A model generated the notes under the pieces. It saw nothing but the letters and a program-made list of their open reading frames with translations. It was not told where the DNA came from and did not search any database. From Amycolatopsis sp. DSM 110486 (GTDB lineage Bacteria; Actinomycetota; Actinomycetes; Mycobacteriales; Pseudonocardiaceae), in NCBI RefSeq assembly GCF_019468465.1, contig NZ_CP080519.1, forward strand, positions 2,743,001-2,807,000: DNA of 64,000 nt. Reading direction: 5' to 3'. Position numbers and translations under genes: made by a program. Of the stretch, positions 9,359 through 17,993 are shown piece by piece (the first letter of the stretch is position 1; the number at the start of each line of letters is the position of its first letter).

Positions 9359-11359
9359 GTGGCACTCTTCGGTTCGCACTCCGAACCCGACGGCACCTTC
9401 TCCGGGCGGTCGGGCAAGGGTCGCGGCCGGAAGTCCAAGCGCAAGTGGACGCCGGAGCCCAGCGCCGCCCAGGCCCGCTCCTGGCGCGACTCGCCGCAGC
9501 CCACCCGCGTCGACCCCGCCGCGCACCCGGTCGAACCACCGACCCGGGGCGTCGCGGCGGAACCCCCGACCCGGCGCGTCCCGGCCGACCCGCCGCGCGC
9601 ACGGCCCGAGCGGCACGAAGAGCGGTACGAACCCCGCGCTCGTCCTGAGCGGCTCCCGCCCGAAGGCCGGGAGCCGCGCGCCCGAAGCCCGTTCTACGAC
9701 GAGCCCCGCACCCCGACGGCCGACGAGGCCCCCACCGGCGCCGTCCCCCTCGGCCACCGACCGCCGCCACCCAGGGGCGCGCGGCCGTACCCGTCGCAAG
9801 ACCGCCGCACCGAGCCCGTCCGGCCCCGCCAAGACAGCCCTCGGCCCGGCAGCAGCGAGTACGAGCACTACGACACCGGCGGCTACGCCGGCGAACCCCG
9901 CGTCGACCCCGAACGTGACGAGGAACTGCGCACCACCGCCGTCCCAGGTGCCGGCTCGATCCCGAAGCTGCCGAAGAAGATCACCGTCACGCGCGTCGCC
10001 GCGTTGCGCAGCCGGCAGCTGAGCGGACAGGCCATCGGCATGTTCCAGCGCGCCACCAAGGCCGACGGCGCGGACAAGTCGGGCCTCACGTCGCTGATGT
10101 ACGCGGTGATGCTCAACTACGCCAGCGACGCCGCCATGGCCATCGCGCTCGCCAACACGCTCTTCTTCGCCGCCACCAGCGGCGAGAGCAAGGGCAAAGT
10201 GGCGCTGTACCTGCTGATCACCATCGCGCCGTTCGCGCTCGTCGCGCCCGTGATCGGCCCGGCGCTGGACAAGATCCAGCGCGGCCGCCGCCTCGCGATG
10301 TGCGTGGCCTCGATCGGCCAGGGCCTGATGGCCGTGGTCATGGCCCTGCACTTCGACGACTGGCTGCTCTACCCCGCCGCGCTCGGGATGATGGTGCTGT
10401 CGAAGTCGTTCACCGTGCTCAAGGCCGCCATCACGCCGCGCGTGGTGCCGCCGGAGATCACGCTGTCGAAGACCAACGCGCGGCTCACGATCTTCGGCCT
10501 CGTCGCCGCCGGCGTGTTCGGCGGGCTGGCCAGCGGTGTCAACGCGATCAGCGGTTCCGCCGGCGCGTTGTGGTTCACCGCGTTGATCTGCGTGGCCGCG
10601 GCCGTGCAGTCGATGCGGATCCCGTCGTGGGTCGAGGTGACCGAGGGCGAGGTGCCGACGTCGCTGTCGGCGCGGCCCGAACCGACGCAGAAGAAGCAGC
10701 GCCAGCCGATGGGCCGCCACATCGTGGTCGCCTTGTGGGGCAACGGATCCGTGCGCGTGCTCACCGGCTTCCTCATGATGTTCGCCGCGTTCGCGGTGAA
10801 GGCGCAGACGGAGGGCACGGGCCACAGCCCGTTCATGCAGCTGCTCCTGCTGGGCATCATCGGCGCCGCGGCCGGGGCGGGTGGCTTCGTCGGCAACGCG
10901 CTGGGCTCACGCCTGCAGTTCGGCGCGCCGGACCAGGTGATCGTGTGGTGCGTGGCCGCGTGCGCGGGTGTGACGCTCATCGCCACGCTCCTGCCCGGAC
11001 TCGCGACGGCCGCGGTCGTCGGCCTCGTCGGCGCCACGGCGAGCGCGCTTGCGAAGATCAGCCTCGACGCCGTGATCCAGGAAGATCTGCCCGAGCAGTC
11101 GCGCGCGTCGGCGTTCGGGCGCTCGGAAACGGTGCTGCAGCTGGCCTGGTGCTTCGGTGGCGCCGTCGGTCTGCTGCTGCCGCCGACGTACTGGATCGGC
11201 TTCCTCGTGGTCACGGTGCTGCTCGGCGTCGGCCTCACGCAGACCTACCTCGTGCAGCGCGGCGGCTCGCTCGTGCCGGGACTGGGCGGAAACCGGCCAC
11301 TGCGGCCCGAACCGACCGGCAGCTTCCCCGCGCAGGGCGCGTCCCGAGAGCGCCGGTAA
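9359..11359 (+). CDS. MFS-type integral membrane protein with long disordered N-terminus
   Basis: 666 residues from a GTG. The first about 190 residues are Pro/Arg/Glu-rich with no fold signals (for example PPTRGVAAEPPTRRVPADPP). The rest has about 12 hydrophobic segments in an MFS arrangement, with SLMYAVMLNYASDAAMAIAL, LVAPVIGPALDKIQRGRR and a basic loop between helices 6 and 7. The order with DUF2771 directly downstream recalls M. tuberculosis Rv0876c-Rv0875c (from memory). The substrate is unknown. The cytoplasmic tail may be a scaffold or regulatory region; this is inference. Confidence 0.82.
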   Translation: MALFGSHSEPDGTFSGRSGKGRGRKSKRKWTPEPSAAQARSWRDSPQPTRVDPAAHPVEPPTRGVAAEPPTRRVPADPPRARPERHEERYEPRARPERLPPEGREPRARSPFYDEPRTPTADEAPTGAVPLGHRPPPPRGARPYPSQDRRTEPVRPRQDSPRPGSSEYEHYDTGGYAGEPRVDPERDEELRTTAVPGAGSIPKLPKKITVTRVAALRSRQLSGQAIGMFQRATKADGADKSGLTSLMYAVMLNYASDAAMAIALANTLFFAATSGESKGKVALYLLITIAPFALVAPVIGPALDKIQRGRRLAMCVASIGQGLMAVVMALHFDDWLLYPAALGMMVLSKSFTVLKAAITPRVVPPEITLSKTNARLTIFGLVAAGVFGGLASGVNAISGSAGALWFTALICVAAAVQSMRIPSWVEVTEGEVPTSLSARPEPTQKKQRQPMGRHIVVALWGNGSVRVLTGFLMMFAAFAVKAQTEGTGHSPFMQLLLLGIIGAAAGAGGFVGNALGSRLQFGAPDQVIVWCVAACAGVTLIATLLPGLATAAVVGLVGATASALAKISLDAVIQEDLPEQSRASAFGRSETVLQLAWCFGGAVGLLLPPTYWIGFLVVTVLLGVGLTQTYLVQRGGSLVPGLGGNRPLRPEPTGSFPAQGASRERR

Positions 11360-11369
11360 TCTTCGGACC

Positions 11370-11846
11370 ATGCGACGTTCCCGATTGGTAGCCGTGCTCG
11401 CGGCCGGTGGTCTCGCCGTGGCCGGCTGCTCGGCGCCAGGGCCGGCCGAGGTGACGTTCTATGGCGATGGGCACACGATCAACGTCGGGCCGATCGGCAA
11501 CTGCGACGTCAAGACCGGCATCTGCGCCGCCAACCCCGGCGCCGCGGGCACGCTGAAGCTGCGCCCGGGCAAGTCCGTGCAGATCTCCGTGCCGAAGGAG
11601 GTCGCGGAAGGTCCGTGGAAGGTGACGGTGCAGTTCGTCAACGGCAAGGGCCAGCCCCAGCCGTTGAAGGAAGACATCATCACCAGCGGCGACCGCTACG
11701 CCTACACCGCGACCCCGCCCACCAAGGACGACCAGATCGTGGTGGTGGAGATCGCGCAGGCCACCGTGGTCAGCCGCACGGGCGACCCCAACGACGCGGA
11801 GCCGATCACCTCGGCCCTGTGGTCGCTGCAGGTTCAGCCCGCCTGA
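11370..11846 (+). CDS. DUF2771 lipoprotein
   Basis: 158 residues. MRRSRLVAVLAAGGLAVAGC is a lipoprotein signal ending in a lipobox (VAGC). The mature region has the DUF2771 pattern: ten beta-strand-like stretches including TFYGDGHTINVGP and SVQISVPKEVAEGPWKVTV. The only cysteines after the lipid anchor are in NCDVKTGICAAN, a likely disulfide. Function unknown; exposed at the cell surface. A TAATCT -10 box at 11357-11362 sits 7 bases before the ATG and overlaps the upstream stop, so the gene may also be transcribed on its own as a leaderless mRNA. Confidence 0.85.
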   Translation: MRRSRLVAVLAAGGLAVAGCSAPGPAEVTFYGDGHTINVGPIGNCDVKTGICAANPGAAGTLKLRPGKSVQISVPKEVAEGPWKVTVQFVNGKGQPQPLKEDIITSGDRYAYTATPPTKDDQIVVVEIAQATVVSRTGDPNDAEPITSALWSLQVQPA

Positions 11847-11857
11847 CGGCACGACGA

Positions 11858-11888
11858 GTGAAGGGCACCCGTCGAGGTGCCCTTTCAC
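11858..11888. terminator. Bidirectional terminator
   Basis: AAGGGCACC (11861-11869) pairs with GGTGCCCTT (11876-11884) around a 6-base loop, and GTG/CAC flanks extend the stem. It lies between the convergent ends of the DUF2771 and cold-shock genes. Confidence 0.7.
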
Positions 11889-11904
11889 CGCAAAAGATGC
11901 AGGT

Positions 11905-12324
11905 TTAAGGGTCGATGTCCCGGGCGACCGCGCGCATGATCTCCGCGATCTGCTTGGTGTTCTTGCGATCCGGGTAGCGGTTGCGGCGCAAGTCCGGCTG
12001 GACCTTCAGCTCGAGGAGCTTGATCATGTCCTCGATCAGACCGTGCAGCTCCTCGGCGGGACGCCGGCGTGCTTCGGCGACCGACGGCGGCGGGTCCAGC
12101 AGCCGGACGGAGAGCGCCTGCGGCCCGCGACGGCCGTCGGCGACGCCGAACTCCAGCCGCTGCCCGGCCTTGAGCCCCTCGACGCCCTGCGGCAGCGCGG
12201 CCTTGCGGATGTAGACGTCGGCTCCGCCGTCCTGCGTGACGAACCCGAAACCCTTCTCCGCGTCGTACCACTTGACCTTGCCGGTCGGCACTTCCCTCAC
12301 CAGTCCTTCTGCTGTGCTGCTCAC
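11905..12324 (-). CDS. Cold-shock domain protein with C-terminal extension (CspB-like)
   Basis: 139 residues from the GTG at 12324. The cold-shock domain occupies the first half, with the RNP1-like [15 protein letters not shown] and a degenerate RNP2 ([10 protein letters not shown]). A further about 65 residues ([20 protein letters not shown] and onward) form a predicted helical tail absent from 67-residue Csp proteins. It likely binds single-stranded RNA or DNA. The start is uncertain: GTG codons 8 and 11 residues further in also follow purine-rich sequence. From memory, Rv0871 (cspB) is of the same long type. Confidence 0.85.
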   Translation of the reverse strand: MSSTAEGLVREVPTGKVKWYDAEKGFGFVTQDGGADVYIRKAALPQGVEGLKAGQRLEFGVADGRRGPQALSVRLLDPPPSVAEARRRPAEELHGLIEDMIKLLELKVQPDLRRNRYPDRKNTKQIAEIMRAVARDIDP

Positions 12325-12422
12325 GACGAACGCGCCCCGGGCGTACCCAGGGCGCGCGTCCGCTTAGCGTATCTCGCCACATGCCCTGGGGAGAAGCGGA
12401 TACGGCCGTTACCCTCAGCGCC

Positions 12423-12653
12423 ATGGACAACGCAGCAAAGCAGACCGCGGGCAAACCGATCCTCATGCGGATCGGGATCGGCCTGTTCGCCATCGGGCTG
12501 CTCGCCGTGCTGGCCGTCTTCGTGATGTTCGCCGCCGGTCTGGAGAACCTGCCGGTGTGGCTCAGCGCGGTGGCCGGCGTGGTGACGCCGCTGGGCCTGC
12601 TGCTCGGCCTGATCGCGCTGGTCCGCGAGGCGCGCGCCGGCAAGCACGGCTGA
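12423..12653 (+). CDS. Small two-helix membrane protein
   Basis: 76 residues. Two hydrophobic segments (ILMRIGIGLFAIGLLAVLAV and WLSAVAGVVTPLGLLLGLIA) are joined by a short polar turn and end in a basic tail. It is a widespread type of actinobacterial hypothetical membrane protein; no function can be assigned. A TACCCT -10 box at 12410-12415 stands 7 bases before the ATG, predicting leaderless expression. It ends 3 bases before the end of the convergent HAD gene. Confidence 0.7.
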   Translation: MDNAAKQTAGKPILMRIGIGLFAIGLLAVLAVFVMFAAGLENLPVWLSAVAGVVTPLGLLLGLIALVREARAGKHG

Positions 12654-12656
12654 GCC

Positions 12657-13262
12657 TCAGAACGCGCGGGCGAACCACTCCGGGAACTGCGTCAGCGAGC
12701 CGAACACCACGTCGGCTCCCTCGGCGAGCAGTTCTTCCCTCGTGCACGGCCCGGTGGTGACGCCGACCGCGAGCGCGCCGGCCGCGCGGGCACCCCGGAC
12801 GTCGCCGAGGTGATCTCCGACATACGCCCGCGCGTCGTGCTCCTTGAGCGCCACGGCTTTCTGCGTGGACCACAGCTCGCCCACGAGCTCGTCGACCTCA
12901 AGCCCGAGCGCCTCGACGTGCAGGCACGCGTTGGGCCCGTACTTGCCGGTGACCACGAGCGTGCGCCCGCCCGCCGCGCGCACGGCCTTCAGCGCTTCCG
13001 CCGCGCCCGGCAGCGCGACCGTGCTCGGCACGACGAGGCCGGGGTACAGCGCGCGGAACCGATCCACCAGGCCCGGGATCCGCTCCTCGGGCGCCTCGAA
13101 GCCGCGCAGGATGTCGTCGAGCGGCGGGCCGAGGTTGGCGGCGAAGTGGTCGCCGTCGAGCGGCAGGCCCGACTCCGCGCCCAGCGCGTTCATCGCCGCG
13201 ACCATGCCCGGCCGCGGGTCGATCAGTGTCATGTCCAGGTCGAAGCCCACGGTGATGCCCAC
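12657..13262 (-). CDS. HAD-family hydrolase (phosphatase)
   Basis: 201 residues if the GTG at 13262 is used (VGITVGFDLDMTLIDPRPG). That choice puts the catalytic DLDMT motif at residues 8-12, as usual for the family, and a TACCGT -10 box lies 7 bases upstream. An ATG at 13307 would add 15 non-conserved residues. Motif II is LVVTGK, motif III lysine is in STQKAVALK, and motif IV is YVGDHLGD. The cap is helical (C1 type), as in phosphoglycolate phosphatase or PPi-cleaving relatives. It is divergent from the TetR gene; no evidence links them functionally. Confidence 0.82.
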   Translation of the reverse strand: MGITVGFDLDMTLIDPRPGMVAAMNALGAESGLPLDGDHFAANLGPPLDDILRGFEAPEERIPGLVDRFRALYPGLVVPSTVALPGAAEALKAVRAAGGRTLVVTGKYGPNACLHVEALGLEVDELVGELWSTQKAVALKEHDARAYVGDHLGDVRGARAAGALAVGVTTGPCTREELLAEGADVVFGSLTQFPEWFARAF

Positions 13263-13330
13263 GTCCGCCACGGTAGCGGGGACCACCGACAGAACCGGCT
13301 TGTACATCCGATTGTGGTCAGTAAACCCTC

Positions 13331-13364
13331 TTGACACGACCGCGATCTGTGTCAAGCTGACGGT
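13331..13364 (+). promoter_or_regulatory. TetR-gene promoter with overlapping 25-bp operator
   Basis: TTGACA at 13331-13336 and CAAGCT at 13353-13358 (16-base spacer) form a promoter whose start point falls at or next to the GTG at 13365, so the mRNA is leaderless. TTGACAC (13331-13337) and GTGTCAA (13349-13355) are exact inverted repeats spaced by 11 bases that cover both promoter boxes. Such placement fits autorepression by the TetR protein encoded downstream. Confidence 0.65.
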
Positions 13365-13985
13365 GTGACGAGCTTCACTGAGCGCACCAAGGCATCGCTG
13401 CGCGAAGCACTGCTCGACGCGGCCGCGGATCTGCTCCCCGACCGCGGCTACCAGGCGCTTCGCATGGCCGACGTCGCGGCGCGCGCCGGCGTGAGCAGGC
13501 AGACCGTCTACAACGAGTTCGGCAGCAAGGCGGCGCTCACGCAGGCCGTGGCGCTGCGTACGGCGGCGGAGTTCCTCGACGGCATCCGCCGCCGCTTCGA
13601 GAGCGCCGACGGGCTGATCCCCGGCATCCACGGCGCCGTCGTCTACACGATCGAGCACGCCCGCGAGAACCGGCTCGTCGCCGCCGCCCTCGGCACGGAG
13701 GCGGGCGAGGACCTGCTCCCCCTGCTCACCACCAAGGGCGAGCCCATCCTCACGGCCGCCGCCGACCTGGCGACCGAGCAGTACCGCTCGCTGGAGCCCC
13801 GCCTGTCGCAGAAGTCCGCCGCACTGCTGGCGGAGACCGTGGTGCGGCTGTCCCTGAGCCACCTGGTGCTGCCGACGCACGCCGCGACCGAGGCGGCCGA
13901 CGCCGTGGTGGCGGTTCTGGCGCCGGCGATCGAAAACTTCCTTTCACCGACAGACTCGTCCACGGAATCGTCCACAATGGAGTGA
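13365..13985 (+). CDS. TetR family regulator of the R2lox gene
   Basis: 206 residues. The N-terminal HTH reads [40 protein letters not shown] in sequence order (about residues 16-55), followed by an all-helical ligand domain of unknown specificity. It starts at a leaderless GTG beneath an inverted-repeat operator and ends 16 bases before the R2-like oxidase gene, so the pair is an operon. From memory, M. tuberculosis has the same arrangement (Rv0232 TetR, Rv0233 R2lox). Probable role: autorepressor that senses the substrate or product of the oxidase. Confidence 0.9.
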   Translation: MTSFTERTKASLREALLDAAADLLPDRGYQALRMADVAARAGVSRQTVYNEFGSKAALTQAVALRTAAEFLDGIRRRFESADGLIPGIHGAVVYTIEHARENRLVAAALGTEAGEDLLPLLTTKGEPILTAAADLATEQYRSLEPRLSQKSAALLAETVVRLSLSHLVLPTHAATEAADAVVAVLAPAIENFLSPTDSSTESSTME

Positions 13986-14001
13986 CACGAAGGGGCCGGA
14001 C

Positions 14002-14970
14002 ATGACGGACACGCTTCCCGAGCTGCGCAGCGGGTTTTCGTCGCTGCGCAAGGGTGGGCTCAACTGGGACTCGTTCCCGCTGCGCCTGTTCGTGAAGGGC
14101 AACAAGAAGTTCTGGAACCCCGCCGACCTCGACTTCAGCCGCGAACGCGAGGGCTGGGAGAGCCTGACGCCGGAGCAGCGCCGCTCGACGACATACCTCG
14201 TGGCGCAGTTCATCGCCGGCGAGGAGGCCGTGACGGAGGACATCCAGCCCTTCATGCGCGCGATGTCCTCGACCGGCCGATTCAGCGACGAGATGTACCT
14301 GACGCAGTTCTGCTTCGAGGAGGCCAAGCACGTCGAGGTCTTCCGCCGCTGGATGGACGCCGTCGGCCTCGACGAGGATCTGCACCCGTACGTCGCCGAA
14401 AACCCCCACTACCGCAAGCTTTTCTACGAAGAGCTGCCGCAGTCGCTGCGCGCCCTGGAGGACGATCCCAGTCCCCTCAACCAGATCCGCGCGAGCGTCA
14501 CGTACAACCACGTGATCGAGGGCAGTCTCGCGTTGACGGGCTACTACTCGTGGCAGCTCATCTGCACCCAGAACCAGATCCTGCCCGGCATGCAGGACCT
14601 CGTCCGCCGCATCGGCGACGACGAACGCCGCCACATGGCGTGGGGCACCTTCACCTGCCGCCGCCACGTCGCCGCCGACGACTCGATGTGGGACGCAGTG
14701 CAGCAGCGCATGGGCGAACTGCTGCCGCACGCGCTCAACATGATCCAGTGGGTGCAGGACCAGTTCGAGGAAGTCCCGTTCGACAACGACCCGCAGGAGT
14801 TCGTCCAGTACGCGGCCGACCGCGCGCAACGGCGGTTGGGCGCCATCGAATCGGCCCGCGGGACGCCGGTGGAGCAGATCGACCTGGACTACTCGCCGGA
14901 GCAGCTGGAGGAGACCTTCGGGGAGGAAGACGAGAAGACGCTGGCGGAAGCCGCTGCAGCAGCTTCCTGA
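14002..14970 (+). CDS. R2-like ligand-binding oxidase (R2lox, Mn/Fe)
   Basis: 322 residues, matching R2lox rather than ribonucleotide reductase R2. All metal ligands known from the M. tuberculosis enzyme are present with a constant +6 offset: E74, E107, H110, E173, E208 and H211 (in [31 protein letters not shown]). The pair that forms the Tyr-Val ether cross-link is also kept: V77 and Y168. The family assembles a Mn/Fe cofactor, binds a long-chain fatty acid and performs two-electron oxidations; the physiological substrate is unknown. GAAGGGG precedes the ATG. The tail after about residue 290 is acidic and Ala-rich. Confidence 0.93.
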   Translation: MTDTLPELRSGFSSLRKGGLNWDSFPLRLFVKGNKKFWNPADLDFSREREGWESLTPEQRRSTTYLVAQFIAGEEAVTEDIQPFMRAMSSTGRFSDEMYLTQFCFEEAKHVEVFRRWMDAVGLDEDLHPYVAENPHYRKLFYEELPQSLRALEDDPSPLNQIRASVTYNHVIEGSLALTGYYSWQLICTQNQILPGMQDLVRRIGDDERRHMAWGTFTCRRHVAADDSMWDAVQQRMGELLPHALNMIQWVQDQFEEVPFDNDPQEFVQYAADRAQRRLGAIESARGTPVEQIDLDYSPEQLEETFGEEDEKTLAEAAAAAS

Positions 14971-14976
14971 CGCACA

Positions 14977-15004
14977 GGCCGTCCCCGACCCCTCGGGGAC
15001 GGCC
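14977..15004 (+). terminator. Hairpin terminator after R2lox
   Basis: GGCCGTCCCCGA pairs perfectly with TCGGGGACGGCC around a CCCC loop, 7 bases after the R2lox stop. There is no T-run, which is common in high-GC actinomycetes. The next gene is convergent. Confidence 0.65.
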
Positions 15005-15011
15005 CGCCGCG

Positions 15012-16138
15012 TCACCTCCAGATGACGCCGTGCCAGACGTCGCCGTAAGACATCCCCGCGGTGACGCCGCGCGAGTTGATCAGCAGCGCCGCCGCGGAAG
15101 TGTGGCCCGGCAACGGTTCCAGCCTCGTGCGAGTGCCGTCCGGCGCCCACTTCGCGCCGACGCCCTCGGCCTGACCCACGATCGTGCCGGCGCGGTTGAT
15201 GGCGTTGGCGGCCGCGTTGCGGGTGTCGCTCGGCAAGTACGTCGGGCGGCCCGCACGGTCCCATCGCGTCGCGTAGCTGCCGCCGAAGTCCGGGTCGACG
15301 ATCCCGACGACGGTGCCGTTGTCGCTGATCCCCGACGTGTACCCCGAGCTCGGCGCTCGGTTCCACCCAGCGTCACAACGCGGCCCGAGGGGTCCCACCG
15401 CTTGGCGACGGGGTTGCCGCCGATCGTGATCGAGCCGGTGATCGTGCCGTCACGGGAGATCCCGACGACACGGCCGTACTCGCCCTCCGGTGTGAGGTCG
15501 GTGATCCGGCCGCGCTCGTCCCAGCGCACGACGTGGGTGTCGCCGCCCGCGTCGTCGGCGGTACCGGCGACGACGGCGACCGTCAGGCGTGATCTCGTCG
15601 GCCCACGTCGAGCCGCCGCCGGGCAGGCCGGGCAGCTCGCGGACGGTGCCGTCGCGCTCCCACAGCAGCGCGTGGGAAAAGTGCCGTCGTAGGAAGAACC
15701 CACGATGCGGCCGGTGTCGCTGATCGCGTCCGCGCCACCGCCCACGCCTGAGGTGGCCAGCTCCGTGACGGTGCCGTCAGCAGCCCAGCGAGCGGCGCGC
15801 TGAGCGCCTTGCCCGTCGTCGGCGACGCCGACGACCACGTCAGCCTGGTTCACCGCCACGGCCTGGCCCAGCGCGCCCCCGAGCGTCGGCAGCGCGGTGG
15901 CCTCGCCGGTGGTCGACCACTTCATCGGGTGGTACAGAATCCGCGTCTCACGCGGGTAGGACTCGCCCACGACGGTGCCGCGGTCGTTGATCGCCTCGAT
16001 CCCGGTGTAGGTGTCGCCCGCCCGTGGCGCGAGCTCGATCGGCCCGGCCGGCGCGGCCATGGCGCCGGCCGCTGGTGCGAGCACGGTGATCGTCGCCGCC
16101 GCGACCCCCGCGGCGAACACTCTTCGGGTGACCTTCAC
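15012..16138 (-). pseudogene. Secreted HAF-repeat protein, three frameshifts
   Basis: The frame opens with MKVTRRVFAAGVAAATITVL and a signal-peptidase site near AMA-AP. It contains repeats of the HAF type: AINDRGTVVGES, AVNQADVVVGVAD, AISDTGRIVGSS, GISRDGTITGS, GISDNGTVVGIVD and AINRAGTIVGQ. The frame breaks near 15682 (at GGGAAAAG on the plus strand), returns near 15590, and shifts again near 15363. The correct C-terminus, ending SYGDVWHGVIWR, lies in a different frame from the N-terminus. All repeats are intact in the composite, so either the decay is recent or these are indel errors in the sequence. HAF proteins are extracellular propeller-like proteins of unknown role. Confidence 0.75.
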
Positions 16139-16201
16139 GATGTTCCCCTTCGTCGGTCTCCGAGGGGGAACACGCGCGACCCTGTTGTCCGGTTGCCTGC
16201 C

Positions 16202-17860
16202 CTATGCGTGTTTCGCCGAAGCGGCGTCTTCGAGGCCCAGCAGCGTCACGGACTGCTCGCGCATCTCGACCTTGCGCACCTTGCCCGTAACGGTCATCGG
16301 GAACCCGTCGACGATGTGGACGTAGCGCGGGATCTTGTAGTGCGCCAGCTTGCCCTGCGAGAACTCGCGCACGGCCTCGGCGGTGAGCGGCTGCGCGCCC
16401 TCGCGCACCTGGATCCAGGCCATGAGCTCTTCGCCGTACTTGACGTCGGGCACGCCGATGACCTGTGCGTCGAGGACGTCCGGGTGCGTGTAGAGGAACT
16501 CCTCGATCTCGCGCGGGTACACGTTCTCGCCGCCGCGGATCACCATGTCCTTGATGCGGCCGGTGATGTTGAGGTAGCCGGCCTCGTCCATCACGGCGAG
16601 GTCGCCGGTGTGCATCCAGCGCGCGGCGTCGATCGCCTCGGCCGTCTTGTCGGGCTGTTCCCAGTAACCGAGCATCACGGAGTAGCCGCGCGTGCAGAGC
16701 TCGCCGGGCACGCCGCGCGGCAAGGTGAGGCCCGTCTCGGGATCGACCACTTTGGACTCGAGGTGCGGCCCGACGCGGCCGACCGTGGACACGCGGCGCT
16801 CCACCGAATCGTCCGCGCGCGTCTGTGTGGAGACCGGCGAGGTTTCCGTCATGCCGTAGCAGATCGACACTTCCGTCATGCCCATCCGGTCGATCACCTG
16901 CTTCATCACCTCGACCGGGCAAGGCGAGCCCGCCATGATCCCGGTGCGCAGCGACGACAGGTCGAACTCGCCGAAGTCCGCGTGGTTGAGCTCCGCGATG
17001 AACATCGTGGGCACGCCGTACAGCGACGTGCACCGCTCCGCCTCCACGGCCTCCAGCGTCGCCCGCGGGTCGAACGCCGGCGCCGGGATCACCATGCACG
17101 CGCCGTGGCTGGTGCACGCGAGGTTGCCCATCACCATGCCGAAGCAGTGGTAGAAGGGCACGGGGATGCACACGCGGTCTTCTTCGGTGTAGTTGCACAG
17201 CTCGCCGACGAAGTAGCCGTTGTTGAGGATGTTGTGGTGGGACAGCGTGGCACCCTTGGGGAAGCCCGTGGTGCCGGAGGTGTACTGGATGTTGATGGGG
17301 TCGTCGGCGCTCAGGTTTTTCTGGAGCTCGGCCAGGGCCTCCGGGTCGCCACCCGCACCCTTGGCCATGAGGTCCGTCCACGCGTCGGTGCCCAGCAGCA
17401 CCACGACCTCGAGCCCCGCGCAGTTCGGCCGGACCTGCTCCACCATCGCCGCGTAGTCCGACGTCTTGAACTTGTCCGCCGCGACGAGCATCCGCACACC
17501 GGACTGGTTGAGCACGTACTCCAGCTCATGCGAGCGGTACGCGGGATTGATGTTGACGAGGATCGCGCCGATCTTGGCCGTCGCGTACTGGAGGAGCGTC
17601 CACTCCGCCCGGTTCGGCGACCAGATCCCGACGCGGTCCCCCTTGCCGATCCCGGTCGCGACGAGCCCGTGCGCGAGCTGGTCGACGTCCTTTTTGAGGT
17701 CGGCATACGACCATTTCGTGCCGGCCGCGCGGTCCACCATCGCGTCGCGCTCGGGAAACGCGGCCACGGTGCGGTCGAAGTTGTCCCCGATGGTGTCACC
17801 CAGCAGGGGGACGTCGGACGTCCCGGAGGCGTAACTGGGCAGGGCGGGCGCGTCGGGCAT
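16202..17860 (-). CDS. Acyl-CoA synthetase (AMP-binding, FadD-type)
   Basis: 552 residues with all adenylate-forming motifs: P-loop [15 protein letters not shown] near residue 197, YGMTETSP near 342, [19 protein letters not shown] near 435 and the catalytic lysine in MTVTGKVRK near 527. It should activate a fatty or other carboxylic acid to the acyl-CoA through an acyl-AMP. The best match is the medium/long-chain FadD35-like group. The start is supported by GGGAGG five bases before the ATG. A perfect palindrome overlaps its promoter, suggesting a dedicated repressor. Confidence 0.9.
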   Translation of the reverse strand: MPDAPALPSYASGTSDVPLLGDTIGDNFDRTVAAFPERDAMVDRAAGTKWSYADLKKDVDQLAHGLVATGIGKGDRVGIWSPNRAEWTLLQYATAKIGAILVNINPAYRSHELEYVLNQSGVRMLVAADKFKTSDYAAMVEQVRPNCAGLEVVVLLGTDAWTDLMAKGAGGDPEALAELQKNLSADDPINIQYTSGTTGFPKGATLSHHNILNNGYFVGELCNYTEEDRVCIPVPFYHCFGMVMGNLACTSHGACMVIPAPAFDPRATLEAVEAERCTSLYGVPTMFIAELNHADFGEFDLSSLRTGIMAGSPCPVEVMKQVIDRMGMTEVSICYGMTETSPVSTQTRADDSVERRVSTVGRVGPHLESKVVDPETGLTLPRGVPGELCTRGYSVMLGYWEQPDKTAEAIDAARWMHTGDLAVMDEAGYLNITGRIKDMVIRGGENVYPREIEEFLYTHPDVLDAQVIGVPDVKYGEELMAWIQVREGAQPLTAEAVREFSQGKLAHYKIPRYVHIVDGFPMTVTGKVRKVEMREQSVTLLGLEDAASAKHA

Positions 17861-17896
17861 GGTTGCCTCCCGGTGGGGTCTTCGTCGACACCCGCG

Positions 17897-17917
17897 AGTC
17901 TAGGAACCCGGGGGTTC
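17897..17917 (-). promoter_or_regulatory. Acyl-CoA synthetase promoter with palindromic operator
   Basis: On the minus strand TAGACT (17902-17897) is a -10 box for the synthetase gene. Immediately upstream lies the perfect palindrome GAACCCGGGGGTTC (17904-17917), positioned to occlude RNA polymerase. TetR-type fatty-acid regulators use similar sites; the regulator is not encoded beside it. Confidence 0.5.
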
Positions 17918-17993
17918 GACGACCACCCGGCCGGGCACCCACCTTCCGCTACGCTCGGTGCGGGTTCGTTTCACGAGGGGTTGGGGTTGGGCC

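Noticed and set aside
7745..10825. Minus-strand open frame of 1026 codons across the cyclotransferase and MFS genes
   Set aside because: It lies opposite clearly homologous plus-strand genes and is full of Arg/Gly/Ala shadow sequence typical of high-GC DNA; only its end coincides with DUF3027 in another frame.
12657..13307. ATG at 13307 as the HAD start
   Set aside because: It would place 20-odd unconserved residues before the catalytic motif and bury the TACCGT box within the gene; the GTG at 13262 fits better.
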